Assembly: GCF_013410665.1 (NCBI RefSeq)
Contig: NZ_JACCFM010000001.1
Coordinates: forward strand, 3,720,001 to 3,784,000
DNA length: 64,000 nucleotides
DNA from: Leifsonia psychrotolerans
Lineage (GTDB): Bacteria; Actinomycetota; Actinomycetes; Actinomycetales; Microbacteriaceae
Reading direction: 5' to 3'
Positions 38,813 through 47,946 of this stretch are shown one piece after another (positions within the stretch are counted from its first letter, which is position 1; every line of letters begins with the position of its first letter). The notes under the pieces are model-generated. The model was given only the letters and a program-made list of their open reading frames with translations, was not told the origin of the DNA and did no database searches. The position numbers and the translations under genes are program-made.

Positions 38813-38829
38813 AACCCGCGGTGCCAACC

Positions 38830-38890
38830 CGCGAGTGAGCAGTTGTTGTTGGCTCAGCTTCGCTGAGGCAACAACAACTGCTCACTCGCG
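38830..38890. repeat. 61-nt near-perfect palindrome (long hairpin)
   Basis: Two perfectly complementary 22-bp arms (38830-38851 and 38869-38890) enclose a second 5-bp stem CTCAG/CTGAG with loop CTTCG. The arms contain GTTGTTGTTG and CAACAACAAC. No T-run follows, and the length exceeds a normal terminator. It may be a repetitive mobile hairpin or a terminator for nagB. Confidence 0.8.
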
Positions 38891-38918
38891 TGGGGAATGT
38901 GCTGTTGGTCGGAGCGTT

Positions 38919-38924
38919 TAGCCT
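38919..38924 (+). promoter_or_regulatory. -10 box of leaderless MFS transcript
   Basis: TAGCCT ends 6 nt before the ATG at 38931, so the mRNA probably starts at the start codon. Confidence 0.5.
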
Positions 38925-38930
38925 AGGGTG

Positions 38931-40223
38931 ATGAACATTTTTCGCCGCACCGGCACCGCAACACGCCGACCCGGCGAGAACAAGGGGTCGACGGGGTTGT
39001 CGAATGGTCTGTCGACCAACGCACGGGAGCGCTTGCCCCGCGATGTCTACGTGCTGGGCATCATCTCGTTCTTCGTGATGGTCGGATTCGGCGTCGTCGT
39101 GCCGGTGCTGCCGGTCTTCGTGCGCAGCTTCAACGTGGGCTATCTCGAAGTCGGTGCGGTTCTCTCGGCGTTCGCTCTCATGCGCCTTGTCGCCAGTCCG
39201 TTCTGTGGGCGCATGATCGACTGGGCTGGCGAGCGTTTGGTGTTGGCCGCTGGCATCGGCATTGTCGCCGTGTCGAGCGGACTGGTCGGGCTGGCCGCCA
39301 ACTACCCGCAGCTTCTGATTCTGCGCGGAGTCGGCGGAATCGGGTCGGCCATGTTCACAGTCTCGGCAATGACATTGCTGCTCGGTTCGACCTCGCCGAC
39401 GTTGCGTGCCCGTGCAATCGGCTTCTACCAGGGCGGCTTCCTGCTCGGTGGAATGGCCGGGCCGGCCATCGGTGGGCTGCTGGCCACGATCTCGTTGACC
39501 GCTCCCTTCTTCTTCTACGCCGGCACGCTGGCTGTGGCGGGCGTGATCGGCCTGGCGATGCTGCGCCGTCCGCAACGCGGAGGCGCAACGCTGCCGCACG
39601 CCGCGACGCCCGCCATTCCGTTCCAGCAGGTGCTCACCGACCCGCGGTACAGAGCCGCCTGCCTGGCGAACTTCGCGCAGGGTTGGACCTCGTTCGGCGT
39701 GCGCAATGCGCTCATCCCGATACTGATCGTCGAAGTGCTGAACGGCCGGACCGCATGGACCGGCATCGCCTTCGCGGTCGCTGCTGTTGCTCAAACCCTG
39801 GCGCTGGCGCCGGCCGCCCGGTTCATCGACACTGTCGGACGTAAGCAGGCGATCATCGGCTCCTATGCCGTGGCTGCCATCATCATCGTCGCGGTTCCCT
39901 TCGCACCCGATATCTACATCTTGACCGGATTGCTCTGCGTCTATGGCGTTGCATCCGCATTCATGGGCACGGCGCCGGCCGCAGCGGTGGGCGATGCCGC
40001 CGGTTCGCGCAGCGGGCGCCCCGTCGCGGTCTTCTCCATGTTTTCCGACGTCGGAGCGATTGTGGGCCCGCTCGCGGCAGGCGTACTGCTCGACGTGGCG
40101 TCGTTCCCCGCGGCCTTCGCGCTCGGTGCGGTGTTCTTCGTCGCGACCTCGCTCTATGCACTACGGATGCCCGGTGGTGTTCCCCGCGCAGCGCTGAGCC
40201 CCACGGCCGCTCCGGCGGACTAG
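38931..40223 (+). CDS. MFS transporter (drug/metabolite efflux type)
   Basis: A 430-residue major-facilitator protein with twelve hydrophobic segments after a polar basic N-terminus of about 40 residues. The pattern GRMIDWAGERLVLAAG between helices 2 and 3 and the later FIDTVGRKQAIIGSYA are the A-type motifs of the DHA1 drug:proton antiporters. No ribosome site is seen; the -10 box 6 nt upstream suggests leaderless translation. The gene converges on the FAD/Fe-S oxidoreductase with only 22 bp between them. Substrate cannot be predicted. Confidence 0.88.
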   Translation: MNIFRRTGTATRRPGENKGSTGLSNGLSTNARERLPRDVYVLGIISFFVMVGFGVVVPVLPVFVRSFNVGYLEVGAVLSAFALMRLVASPFCGRMIDWAGERLVLAAGIGIVAVSSGLVGLAANYPQLLILRGVGGIGSAMFTVSAMTLLLGSTSPTLRARAIGFYQGGFLLGGMAGPAIGGLLATISLTAPFFFYAGTLAVAGVIGLAMLRRPQRGGATLPHAATPAIPFQQVLTDPRYRAACLANFAQGWTSFGVRNALIPILIVEVLNGRTAWTGIAFAVAAVAQTLALAPAARFIDTVGRKQAIIGSYAVAAIIIVAVPFAPDIYILTGLLCVYGVASAFMGTAPAAAVGDAAGSRSGRPVAVFSMFSDVGAIVGPLAAGVLLDVASFPAAFALGAVFFVATSLYALRMPGGVPRAALSPTAAPAD

Positions 40224-40245
40224 ACGAGTCGGGGAGCCTGCAGCG

Positions 40246-42948
40246 CTACGGGCGAGTGGCCTGCTCGACGAGCTCGAGCACGTGGCTGTACTCCTGACCT
40301 GTGGCGCGACTCATCCCGAGTTCGCAGGTGCGGTTTGCCGAGGCATATGCCGCGTAGCTGCGTTCGGTGACCTCGGCGGCCTCCCGGGCCGTTGCCGACG
40401 CGGTCAACTCCGGATGCAGCAACCCGCGGTCGCCCGCGAAGGCGCAGCAACTCCATTCCACTGGTACATGCACGTCGGGGCTGATTCGCTTCGCAATCGA
40501 CGTCATCGTGTCGTTGATACCGAGCTGAGTTGACGAGCAGGTGTGGTGCAGGGCCAGTGAGGCGATCGGCGCGGTCACCGTGAGACGGTCGATCACGTAC
40601 TCGCCGACGAATTCCACAGCATCGACGAACCGCAGTGCCGCGAAGTCGCCACCTGCCGCCCGCGCATTCGCCTGCATCGTCTCGAGTCCTTCGGTGCAGG
40701 ATGCCGCATCGCAGACGATGGGCAGCTCTCCGCCGCGGCTGACCGTCAGGAGCGCGGGGAGCACCGCCTCGGTCATGCGATCGTAGCCGCGCGTATTGCC
40801 CTTGGACTTCCAGGGAGTGCCGCAGCAGAACGAGTCGATGCCGTCGGGAACCATCACGCTCACCCCGGCGCGATCACACAGCGTCAAAAAGGCGTCGGCC
40901 ACTCCAGCGCCATCCGCAGCTGGACCGAACATCGTCCCGATGCAGGCGGTGAAGTAGACGGCGACCGGGTCTGTCGCGGCCCGCGGGCGGCGTTTCGCCC
41001 CGCCGCCCGGTAGCGCGCCGTCATAGAGCGGAACGGTGTCGGCGCCGAGTAGGGCGCGACCGACTTTCGTCACCGCAGTGACGAGAGGGGCCGGCATCGT
41101 GTCTGCGACGGTCAGTGCGAGACCGCCGAGCTGCGTCATGGTGCCCCAACTCGTGGCCGCACCCAGCCAAGCCGTCTGCTCGAGTGCTGACGTGTTTTCG
41201 GCGCGCAGCCGACGCACCAGGTCGCCCGTGTTGATGTTCACCGGGCAGGCGACCTGGCACATCCCGTCGACGGCACAGGTGTTGATGCCGTCGTACTCGT
41301 AATCGCGACGCAACTCGGCGAGGAGCTTCGTATCACCCGCGGTCTCGGCGGTCTTCATCTCGCGCCGAATGACGATACGTTGCCGAGGTGTCATCGTGAT
41401 GTCTTTCGAGGGACAGACCGGTTCGCAGTAGCCGCATTCGACACAGCGGTCGACCTCTTCTTCGACGGTCGGCGCGAGTTTGAGATTGGCCAGGTAGGAG
41501 TCCGGCTCATCGGAGAGTACTACGCCGGGATTCAGCAGACCTTTCGGGTCGAAGAGCGCCTTGATTTCTTTCATCACCGCGTACAGCTCGTCGCCGTACT
41601 GGCGGCGCACGAACGGAGCCATGATGCGACCGGTGCCATGCTCTGCCTTGAGCGAGCCACCCTGCCCGAGCACGAGGTCGACCATCTCGGCGGTGAACCG
41701 CTCATAGCGGGCCAGCGAGGCTGACTCATCGAAATGCTCGTTGAGCATGAAATGGATGTTGCCATCCTTCGCATGCCCGAAAATCACGCTTTCCTCATAG
41801 TTATGTGCGTCGAAGAGTGAGATCAGGCTCTCGCAGGTGTCAAGTAGCCGGGGGACGGGAACGACAACGTCTTCCAGCAGCGCGGTGGTTCCCGACGGGC
41901 GTGCCCCGGCGACGGTCGTGTAAAGGCCCTTGCGGATGTGCCAAAGGTTGGCCCGTTCGCTGGAGTTGCTGGTGAGGCTGAGCGGGGTGACGAGATCGAG
42001 TGCCGTGAGCGTCGCGTCGCCTGCCGCACGTTGCCGGGCGAGGTCGTCTGCGTTCTCGGCGAGATACTCGAGCAGCAGCGCGGCGTGCCCGTCGATCGCC
42101 AGGGCGGCGAGCTCGGGAGTGCTGTCCGGCTGAGTCTGTGCGACGCGCAGCGATGTGGCATCCATCAGCTCGATGGTGCCGAGCCCCGCAGCCACGAGCG
42201 CCGGCAGCGCTGCGGTGGCCGCATTGAGGCTCGGGAAAAGCGCGAGACCGGTCGCAACCTGGGCGAGCAGCGGGACCGTGCGAAACGTGACCTCGGCTAC
42301 GAAGCCGAGGGTGCCCTCGCTGCCGATCATCAGGTGCGTCACAATGTCGAGGGGGCGTTCGAAGTCAAGGAACGAATTCACGCCGTAGCCCATGGTGTTC
42401 TTCATCGAGAACTGCCGTTGAATCGACGCGACGGATGCCGGATTGCACCGCACCCGGTCTCGCAGTCGGGCCAGGCCCGCGTACAGGGCGGGCTCGAGCT
42501 GGCGCAGGCGCTCGTCGGCATCCGTCTCGCCGGTGTCGATGATGGTGCCGCTCGGCAGCACGACCACCATCGATTCGACGGTCTGGTAGCTGTTCTGCGC
42601 GGTGCCGCAGGCCATGCCACTCGAGTTGTTGGCGACGACGCCACCGATGGTGCAGGCAATCTCGCTCGCCGGGTCCGGGCCGAGCTTGCGGCCGAACCGA
42701 GCGAGTCGCGCGTTGACCTGGCGCACGGTCATGCCGGGCTGTACGCGCACGCGGGCACCGGCATCCAGAACCTCGAGGGAGCGGAAATGGTGACGAGTGT
42801 CGACAAGGATGCCTTCGGTCACCGCCTGTCCGCTCAGGCTGGTGCCGCCGGAACGGAAGGTGAGGGGGATGCCGCGCGTATGGCTCTGTCGATACAACTC
42901 GGCGATCTCGGCGATGGTGCTAGGTGTCGCAACGGCCTGCGGGACCAA
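40246..42948 (-). CDS. FAD-linked oxidase / Fe-S oxidoreductase (D-lactate or glycolate dehydrogenase type)
   Basis: A long fusion of a GlcD/Dld-like FAD enzyme with a GlcF-like Fe-S protein, 900 residues from the first usable start. N-terminal part: FAD_binding_4 (RSGGTSLSGQAV, GGVVANNSSGMACGT) and oxidase C-terminal domain (IFGHAKDGNIHFM, KAEHGTGRI). Then two ferredoxin clusters (CVECGYCEPVCP; CAVDGMCQVACP) and two CCG domains (FCCGTPWKSKG; CCAFAGDRGL). It probably oxidises D-lactate or another 2-hydroxyacid and feeds electrons to quinone. The true start is unclear: in-frame conserved sequence (SIDRLAHAHDASHYLL) continues 5' of TTG 42948, but the only further start-like codon is CTG 43044. 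It diverges from the sugar operon at 43.3 kb. Confidence 0.88.
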   Translation of the reverse strand: MVPQAVATPSTIAEIAELYRQSHTRGIPLTFRSGGTSLSGQAVTEGILVDTRHHFRSLEVLDAGARVRVQPGMTVRQVNARLARFGRKLGPDPASEIACTIGGVVANNSSGMACGTAQNSYQTVESMVVVLPSGTIIDTGETDADERLRQLEPALYAGLARLRDRVRCNPASVASIQRQFSMKNTMGYGVNSFLDFERPLDIVTHLMIGSEGTLGFVAEVTFRTVPLLAQVATGLALFPSLNAATAALPALVAAGLGTIELMDATSLRVAQTQPDSTPELAALAIDGHAALLLEYLAENADDLARQRAAGDATLTALDLVTPLSLTSNSSERANLWHIRKGLYTTVAGARPSGTTALLEDVVVPVPRLLDTCESLISLFDAHNYEESVIFGHAKDGNIHFMLNEHFDESASLARYERFTAEMVDLVLGQGGSLKAEHGTGRIMAPFVRRQYGDELYAVMKEIKALFDPKGLLNPGVVLSDEPDSYLANLKLAPTVEEEVDRCVECGYCEPVCPSKDITMTPRQRIVIRREMKTAETAGDTKLLAELRRDYEYDGINTCAVDGMCQVACPVNINTGDLVRRLRAENTSALEQTAWLGAATSWGTMTQLGGLALTVADTMPAPLVTAVTKVGRALLGADTVPLYDGALPGGGAKRRPRAATDPVAVYFTACIGTMFGPAADGAGVADAFLTLCDRAGVSVMVPDGIDSFCCGTPWKSKGNTRGYDRMTEAVLPALLTVSRGGELPIVCDAASCTEGLETMQANARAAGGDFAALRFVDAVEFVGEYVIDRLTVTAPIASLALHHTCSSTQLGINDTMTSIAKRISPDVHVPVEWSCCAFAGDRGLLHPELTASATAREAAEVTERSYAAYASANRTCELGMSRATGQEYSHVLELVEQATRP

Positions 42949-43187
42949 CAGATAGTGCGACGCGTCGTGAGCGTGGGCGAGACGGTCGATCGACCGCTCA
43001 CTGAAGTGAGGCGAGGGGGCGGTCGAGTGGTTGATTGTGATCAGTCTCTCTCTGCGCTCGGTCGGAAATTTGATTATGGCCTCGTCGGTTCAGGCCTGAC
43101 AACCGACGGACGGGGTCGCACCTCCGCTCGTGTTCCCCTCCGGGCCCAGCAATCAGGGGTGACCGTGGCCGAAAGTTCACGGAGTGC

Positions 43188-43234
43188 TTGACGGTCAGCC
43201 TAGTGGTCAGATAGGTTGCTCGTGGTAGGACCAC
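43188..43234 (+). promoter_or_regulatory. Promoter and FCD-GntR operator of sugar-oxidation operon
   Basis: TTGACG (43188-43193) and TAGGTT (43212-43217) with an 18-bp spacer make a strong promoter. Right after it GTGGTAGGACCAC (43222-43234) is a perfect palindrome with the GGT-n-ACC form bound by FadR/FCD-type GntR proteins; such a regulator is encoded in the operon (47933-48658). Confidence 0.7.
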
Positions 43235-43305
43235 CGGGCCACCGGTCCACAGGTCTAAACGCCCCAGCGTCGGGGAACACCTCCGATGCGACGAATTGGA
43301 GGATC

Positions 43306-44487
43306 ATGTTCTGCACTTCACAGCGATCGCGAACACGGCGGATGGGACTCGCAGCCTCGACGACCGCAGCCTGTTCAATCTTCTTGCTCGCCGGCTGCTC
43401 GACTCCGTCGGCCCAACCGGCGGCGGAAACCGGCACCATCACTGATGTCACAGCTGCCAGCGTTTTCAGCCCGGATGTCTGCACGCCGAAGGACCCGGCA
43501 GCCGTCGCCGACATTCCCACGACGGTGGCTGGCTTCACGGGTTACGAATCGGAGCCGGGCGACTGGCTGACCCTTCCTGAGACGTCTGCCCTCACGGGAA
43601 AGCGCGTTGCAGTGTCTGTGATGGGTCTCGGGCAGCCATTCTTTCTGGCCGTGTCAGAACATTGGAAGGCCCTGGGCGAGAAGTACAAGTTCGAGGTCAA
43701 GATCTACGACGGAAAGTTCGATTCCGGTACGGTTCAGCAGCTCGTCGATGACATTGTCGCCGACAAGCCTGATGCGGTCGCGTTCGCCCCGCAGGACAGC
43801 GACGCGTCGGTGCCCCAGGTGCAGAAGTTCATCGATGCGGGAATTCCGGTTGTCACCTACAACGTGCAGCCGCGCGTTGTCGCAGCGCCGCGTGTCTTCG
43901 CAGACGACTACACCGGCAGCCAAATCGTCGGTTGCAACGCCGGGGCCTACTTCGCAGCCAAGTTCCCTGACCGTGCCGCAAACATCGGAATTGTCGACTT
44001 GCCCAAGCTCCCGCAGGTCGAAGACCGAAAGAACGGCTTCCTGACTGGCTTCCTCTCTCAGATCCCGACGGCCAAGGTCGTTCAGGCTGTGGATGGCGGA
44101 GGCGTCATCGACAAGGCGAACCCCGCCGCAAGCGACCTGATTCAGGGAAACCCTGACATCAACGTCATCTTCGGAATCAACGATGACTCGTCGCTCGGCA
44201 CCGTTGCCGCGCTCAAAACGGCCAACAAATACTCCGCAGATTGGGGAGTATTGGCCGCAGTCGACGGCTCACGGCCGGCACTCGAATCGATGAAGGACCC
44301 GGCTTCGCCGTACAAGGCAGAGTCCGGCTACCCACCGCGCGACTTCGCGTACGCGGCATTCAACCTTCTCTCTGCGGCAGTGGAAGGAAAGGCAAAGCCG
44401 GACACCCAAGTTGTCGTCGGCTACCCGGCGATCAACCCTTCAGATGATGGCATCACCAAATGGCTCACGGAACAGTACCCCAATTAG
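43306..44487 (+). CDS. Sugar ABC transporter substrate-binding lipoprotein (RbsB-like)
   Basis: A 393-residue periplasmic-binding-protein of the RbsB/CUT2 class. Lipoprotein signal with a basic start (TSQRSRTRR), hydrophobic stretch and lipobox FLLAGCST. The binding domain shows VAVSVMGLGQPFFLAVSEHW, the repeated pattern IVADKPDAVAFAPQDSDA and INVIFGINDDSSLGTVAALK. ATG 43306 has TTGGAGG five bases upstream; the longer frame above it covers the promoter. First gene of an eight-gene operon. Ligand probably a monosaccharide or sugar acid; the oxidative genes downstream suggest an aldose that is oxidised rather than phosphorylated (inference). Confidence 0.92.
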   Translation: MFCTSQRSRTRRMGLAASTTAACSIFLLAGCSTPSAQPAAETGTITDVTAASVFSPDVCTPKDPAAVADIPTTVAGFTGYESEPGDWLTLPETSALTGKRVAVSVMGLGQPFFLAVSEHWKALGEKYKFEVKIYDGKFDSGTVQQLVDDIVADKPDAVAFAPQDSDASVPQVQKFIDAGIPVVTYNVQPRVVAAPRVFADDYTGSQIVGCNAGAYFAAKFPDRAANIGIVDLPKLPQVEDRKNGFLTGFLSQIPTAKVVQAVDGGGVIDKANPAASDLIQGNPDINVIFGINDDSSLGTVAALKTANKYSADWGVLAAVDGSRPALESMKDPASPYKAESGYPPRDFAYAAFNLLSAAVEGKAKPDTQVVVGYPAINPSDDGITKWLTEQYPN

Positions 44488-44499
44488 TCACTGGCTCCT

Positions 44500-44528
44500 C
44501 CCTGGCAGAACGTACCGCTCTGTCAGGG
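44500..44528 (+). terminator. Hairpin covering the ribosome site of the ATPase gene
   Basis: CCCTGGCAGA (44500-44509) pairs with TCTGTCAGGG (44519-44528), 9 of 10 bases plus one G-T. It ends 4 nt before the ATG at 44532, so it hides the AGGGCGG ribosome site. Third example of a hairpin straight after a binding-protein gene in this window. Confidence 0.6.
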
Positions 44529-44531
44529 CGG

Positions 44532-46019
44532 ATGCCCGCGGCTTTCGACGTAGTAGGAATTACCAAATCGTTCCCTGGCGTCAAAGCACTGGTTGACGTG
44601 AGCGTCAGCGTGCGGCCTGGGGAGATCCACTGTTGGATTGGCGAGAACGGCGCGGGCAAGTCGACACTTATCAAGATCCTGGCGGGAGCTCACGCTCCCG
44701 ACTCCGGAGAGATTCTTGTCGAGGGCAGGCCCGTCACTATCTCGAAACCCGGGGACGCGATGAACGCCGGTCTGAGCTTCATTCTGCAGGAACTCAGCGT
44801 CGTCGACGGGCTCTCCATCGCAGACAACATCATGCTCGGACATGAATTGCGGCGCGGGCCCGAGGTCAGAAAGCATGTGACAAACCAGCGGGCCACCGAG
44901 CTACTCGACCAAATTGGGTTCGAAGGACTCGACCCCGCTCGCCTCGTCGGAACGCTTTCCACCGCAGAAAAGCAAGCGGTCATGATTGCACGTGCCTTGA
45001 ACCTCGAGGCGCGAGTCATCTTTCTTGACGAAACCTCCGCCACCCTCGACAGCGACGAAGTGAAGCGGTTGTTCGATGTCATGCGCATGCTGCGCTCTGT
45101 CGGTAAAGCAGTGGTGTTTGTGACCCACCGTCTTCAAGAAGTGATCGATGTGGCAGACCGGGTCACTGTCTTCAAAGACGGCACGATTGTTGGCACTCTG
45201 GAAGGCGACGACATCGACAGTGCGATTATGGTGCGGGCGATGGTGGGTCGTGACGTCACCCAAATCTTCCCACCGAAGGACCGTGAGGTCGGCAACATGA
45301 TCCTTGAGGCGAAGTCTGTGAGCACGCGCGAGGTGCGAAACATTTCGCTCAGTGTCAGATCGGGTGAGGTCCTGGGCATTGCCGGGCTTGTCGGTTCTGG
45401 CCGTACCGAAGTGTTGCGTGCTCTCTTCGGCCTCGATAAGGTCACGACCGGCACCATCAGGCTTGACGGTGCCGAACGGGTCTGGCCGAGCTGTCAACAG
45501 GCGATCAATAGCGGTATCGCAATGGTTCCCGCTGACCGCCGCAGCGAAGGAATTGTCGCGCTCCGCTCCGTCGAAGAGAACCTCACGCTCACTTGGGCCG
45601 GTCGGGCCAGCGGGCGTGGATGGAGAAAGAAGTCAGCGTTGCTGGCGCAACAGTTCGTTGAAGAACTTCGGATCAAGACGCCCTCACTCGCCCAGCACAT
45701 CGGCCTATTGTCTGGCGGAAACCAGCAGAAAGTCGTTGTGGCACGTTGGCTCGCCATGAAACCCAAGGTTCTTCTGCTCGACGAACCAACCCGGGGCATC
45801 GACGTCGGTGCTAAGGCCGAGATGTACCGACTGATCGACGAACTGGCTCGGGCGGGGCTCGCCGTCATCGTCGTCTCGTCCGACTTGCTCGAGGTCATCG
45901 GGCTCTCAAATCGCATCCTGGTTATGCGCGAGGGTGAACCCGCCGGGACGCTCAGCAACGAACCTACCGAAGAAGCAATTGTTGCGCTCGCCATGGCGCA
46001 CGAGAAGGCAGTGATATGA
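44532..46019 (+). CDS. Sugar ABC transporter ATP-binding protein (RbsA-like, double ATPase)
   Basis: A 495-residue CUT2 ATPase with two fused nucleotide-binding domains. Domain 1: Walker A GENGAGKST near residue 37 and Walker B VIFLDETSATLD. Domain 2: P-loop-like GLVGSGRTE near 286, signature LSGGNQQKVVVARWL and Walker B LLLDEPTRGIDVGAK. The first signature is LSTAEKQAV, as usual for this family. ATG 44532 is chosen from length (RbsA is about 500); an ATG at 44460 would overlap the binding-protein gene. It overlaps the permease gene by 4 nt. It powers import with the neighbouring subunits. Confidence 0.92.
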   Translation: MPAAFDVVGITKSFPGVKALVDVSVSVRPGEIHCWIGENGAGKSTLIKILAGAHAPDSGEILVEGRPVTISKPGDAMNAGLSFILQELSVVDGLSIADNIMLGHELRRGPEVRKHVTNQRATELLDQIGFEGLDPARLVGTLSTAEKQAVMIARALNLEARVIFLDETSATLDSDEVKRLFDVMRMLRSVGKAVVFVTHRLQEVIDVADRVTVFKDGTIVGTLEGDDIDSAIMVRAMVGRDVTQIFPPKDREVGNMILEAKSVSTREVRNISLSVRSGEVLGIAGLVGSGRTEVLRALFGLDKVTTGTIRLDGAERVWPSCQQAINSGIAMVPADRRSEGIVALRSVEENLTLTWAGRASGRGWRKKSALLAQQFVEELRIKTPSLAQHIGLLSGGNQQKVVVARWLAMKPKVLLLDEPTRGIDVGAKAEMYRLIDELARAGLAVIVVSSDLLEVIGLSNRILVMREGEPAGTLSNEPTEEAIVALAMAHEKAVI

Positions 46020-47086
46020 AAGTGAACTCCCGGTGGCTCATGCGCTGGCTCGTGAAGCAGCGACAGAATCCCACAATCGCGACTCTGGCTATTCTGGCGA
46101 CACTCGTCGTGGTCTTTTCCTTGATGAGCGATAGATTCCTGACCATCGAGAACATTCAGAACGTCACGCGGTCCAGCGCCGCAGTGATCACTGTCGGATG
46201 TGCCGTGACACTCGTCATGATCGCGCGCGGTCTCGACCTCTCTGTCGGCAGCACCCTGGCCGCCTGTGGTGTTCTTGCTGCAGCATTGGCCTCGAACGGA
46301 GCTAATCTGCTCCTCTCTTATCTGGCGGCGTTGGCGCTCGGAGCTGCAATCGGTGCGCTGAACGGTGTGATCGTCGTTGGGCTCAAGGTAACCCCGATCA
46401 TCGCCACTTTGGGAACGCTCAACATCGCTCGCGGCCTGGCCTATCTGATCACGCCCAGCGCGATCCTGGTCGGGCTGCCGGCCGCATGGAGCACGATCGG
46501 CACCTCCTCACTCTTCGGCTTGCCGTCGCCGGTACTGATCGCCATCGCCGCGGTCATCTTCTTCAGCTGGCTGCTGAACCGCACGGTGTTCGGCCGCCAC
46601 GTCTATGCAATCGGAGGCAATGAGGAGACGGCACGCCTCGCCGGTGTGCGGGTCGGGCGGGTCCTATTCCTGCTCTATCTGATGGCAGGACTCTCCGCAG
46701 GTGTCGGCGCCATCGTGCTGAGCTCGCGACTCGGCACTGGTGACCCGAACATCGGGGTCGGCTTCGAATTCGATGTCATCGTCGCCGTCATCCTCGGTGG
46801 TACTAGCCTGGCCGGAGGGTCGGGCCGCATCAGCGGAACTGTGCTGGGTGCTCTCATCGTCGGATTCCTGAGCAACGGGTTGAACCTGGTCGGCGTGGAG
46901 CCGTTCTGGCAGTACGTAGCCAAGGGCAGCGCGCTCATCGTCGCCGTCGTGCTCGACAGGTTCGCAAGCCGAAGTAGTGACGTTCGGCCGAAGACGGGCA
47001 AAACGCCTCCATCGCCACCGTCACGCCCCACGCCTGACGTCACAGTTGGCGCACTCGATTCCAGCACGGTTGGAGCGACCCGATGA
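46016..47086 (+). CDS. Sugar ABC transporter permease (RbsC-like)
   Basis: Membrane subunit of the CUT2 importer, 356 residues with about nine to ten helices. Typical RbsC stretches: VTLVMIARGLDLSVGSTLAA, VTPIIATLGTLNIARGLAYL and VIVAVILGGTSLAGGSGRIS. The C-terminal 40 residues are polar and Pro/Thr-rich. The ATG overlaps the upstream stop, and its own stop overlaps the start of the lactonase gene, so the whole set is translationally coupled. Confidence 0.94.
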   Translation: MKVNSRWLMRWLVKQRQNPTIATLAILATLVVVFSLMSDRFLTIENIQNVTRSSAAVITVGCAVTLVMIARGLDLSVGSTLAACGVLAAALASNGANLLLSYLAALALGAAIGALNGVIVVGLKVTPIIATLGTLNIARGLAYLITPSAILVGLPAAWSTIGTSSLFGLPSPVLIAIAAVIFFSWLLNRTVFGRHVYAIGGNEETARLAGVRVGRVLFLLYLMAGLSAGVGAIVLSSRLGTGDPNIGVGFEFDVIVAVILGGTSLAGGSGRISGTVLGALIVGFLSNGLNLVGVEPFWQYVAKGSALIVAVVLDRFASRSSDVRPKTGKTPPSPPSRPTPDVTVGALDSSTVGATR

Positions 47087-47946
47087 TTGATGTCATTGCG
47101 GATGATCTCGATCACCCGGAGTGCGTAGCCTATGGACTCGACGGCTTCGTTTACGCCGGTGGAGAGGCAGGTCAAATTTATCGAATCGACGTCGAAACGC
47201 GCAGTCCAACGATCGTCGGATCGACCGACGGCTTCATCCTCGGCATCGCGCTCGACCGGGACGGTAACGTCTACGCCTGCGACACCAAGGCCAAGGCCGT
47301 ATTGCGGATGAGTCCATCCGGTGATGTCGAGACGCTGTGCACCGGTACACCGGAACGGCCGATGCGACTGCCAAACTCTCTGGCATTCGGGGCCACGGGT
47401 GAGCTCTACATCTCGGATTCTGGTGTCTGGGGCGAATCTCAGGGCTGCATCTACCGACGTAGCCCTGATGGAGCAGTGGAGGTGTGGTCAGAGGGCGCCG
47501 CTTCGTTCACGAACGGAATCGCGCACTCTCCCGATGGTGCATTTCTCTACGTCGTCGAGTCGACACTTCCCGGTGTGACGCGGATCCCGATCCAGTCCAA
47601 CGGTTCGGCTGGCGAGCCCGAAACTGTCGTGATGATGCCGGGCACGGTTCCAGACGGCATCGCGTTCGACACCGCAGGTCGCCTCTACATCGCGTGCTAC
47701 CGGCCAGACCGCCTCTACCGGCTCGACCCGACTGGCGAGCTCGTGATCTTCGCCGACGACCCCAAGGGAACCGCGATCTCGGCCCCTACTAATGTCGCGT
47801 TCGGTGGAGAATCAATGTCGAGCCTCTTCATTGCAAGCCTGGGTCGGTGGCATGTCTCTCGGATGACAGTCGACGTACCTGGTTTTGCCCTGCACTATCC
47901 AGAGCCTCAGTCGAACGCGTCTGGAGTAGTCAATGTCAATGTTTGA
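47083..47946 (+). CDS. SMP-30/gluconolactonase-family protein (sugar lactonase)
   Basis: A 287-residue six-bladed beta-propeller of the SMP-30/LRE family. Repeats of the type HPECVAYGLDGFVYAGGEAGQIYRID and ILGIALDRDGNVYACD mark the blades; metal ligands are likely the Glu in HPE, the Asn in RLPNSLAFG and the Asp in TVPDGIAFD. Members hydrolyse sugar lactones to aldonic acids. It overlaps the permease by 4 nt and the regulator by 14 nt. With an SDR dehydrogenase downstream, the expected step is opening of the lactone made by sugar oxidation. The exact sugar is unknown. Confidence 0.85.
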   Translation: MIDVIADDLDHPECVAYGLDGFVYAGGEAGQIYRIDVETRSPTIVGSTDGFILGIALDRDGNVYACDTKAKAVLRMSPSGDVETLCTGTPERPMRLPNSLAFGATGELYISDSGVWGESQGCIYRRSPDGAVEVWSEGAASFTNGIAHSPDGAFLYVVESTLPGVTRIPIQSNGSAGEPETVVMMPGTVPDGIAFDTAGRLYIACYRPDRLYRLDPTGELVIFADDPKGTAISAPTNVAFGGESMSSLFIASLGRWHVSRMTVDVPGFALHYPEPQSNASGVVNVNV

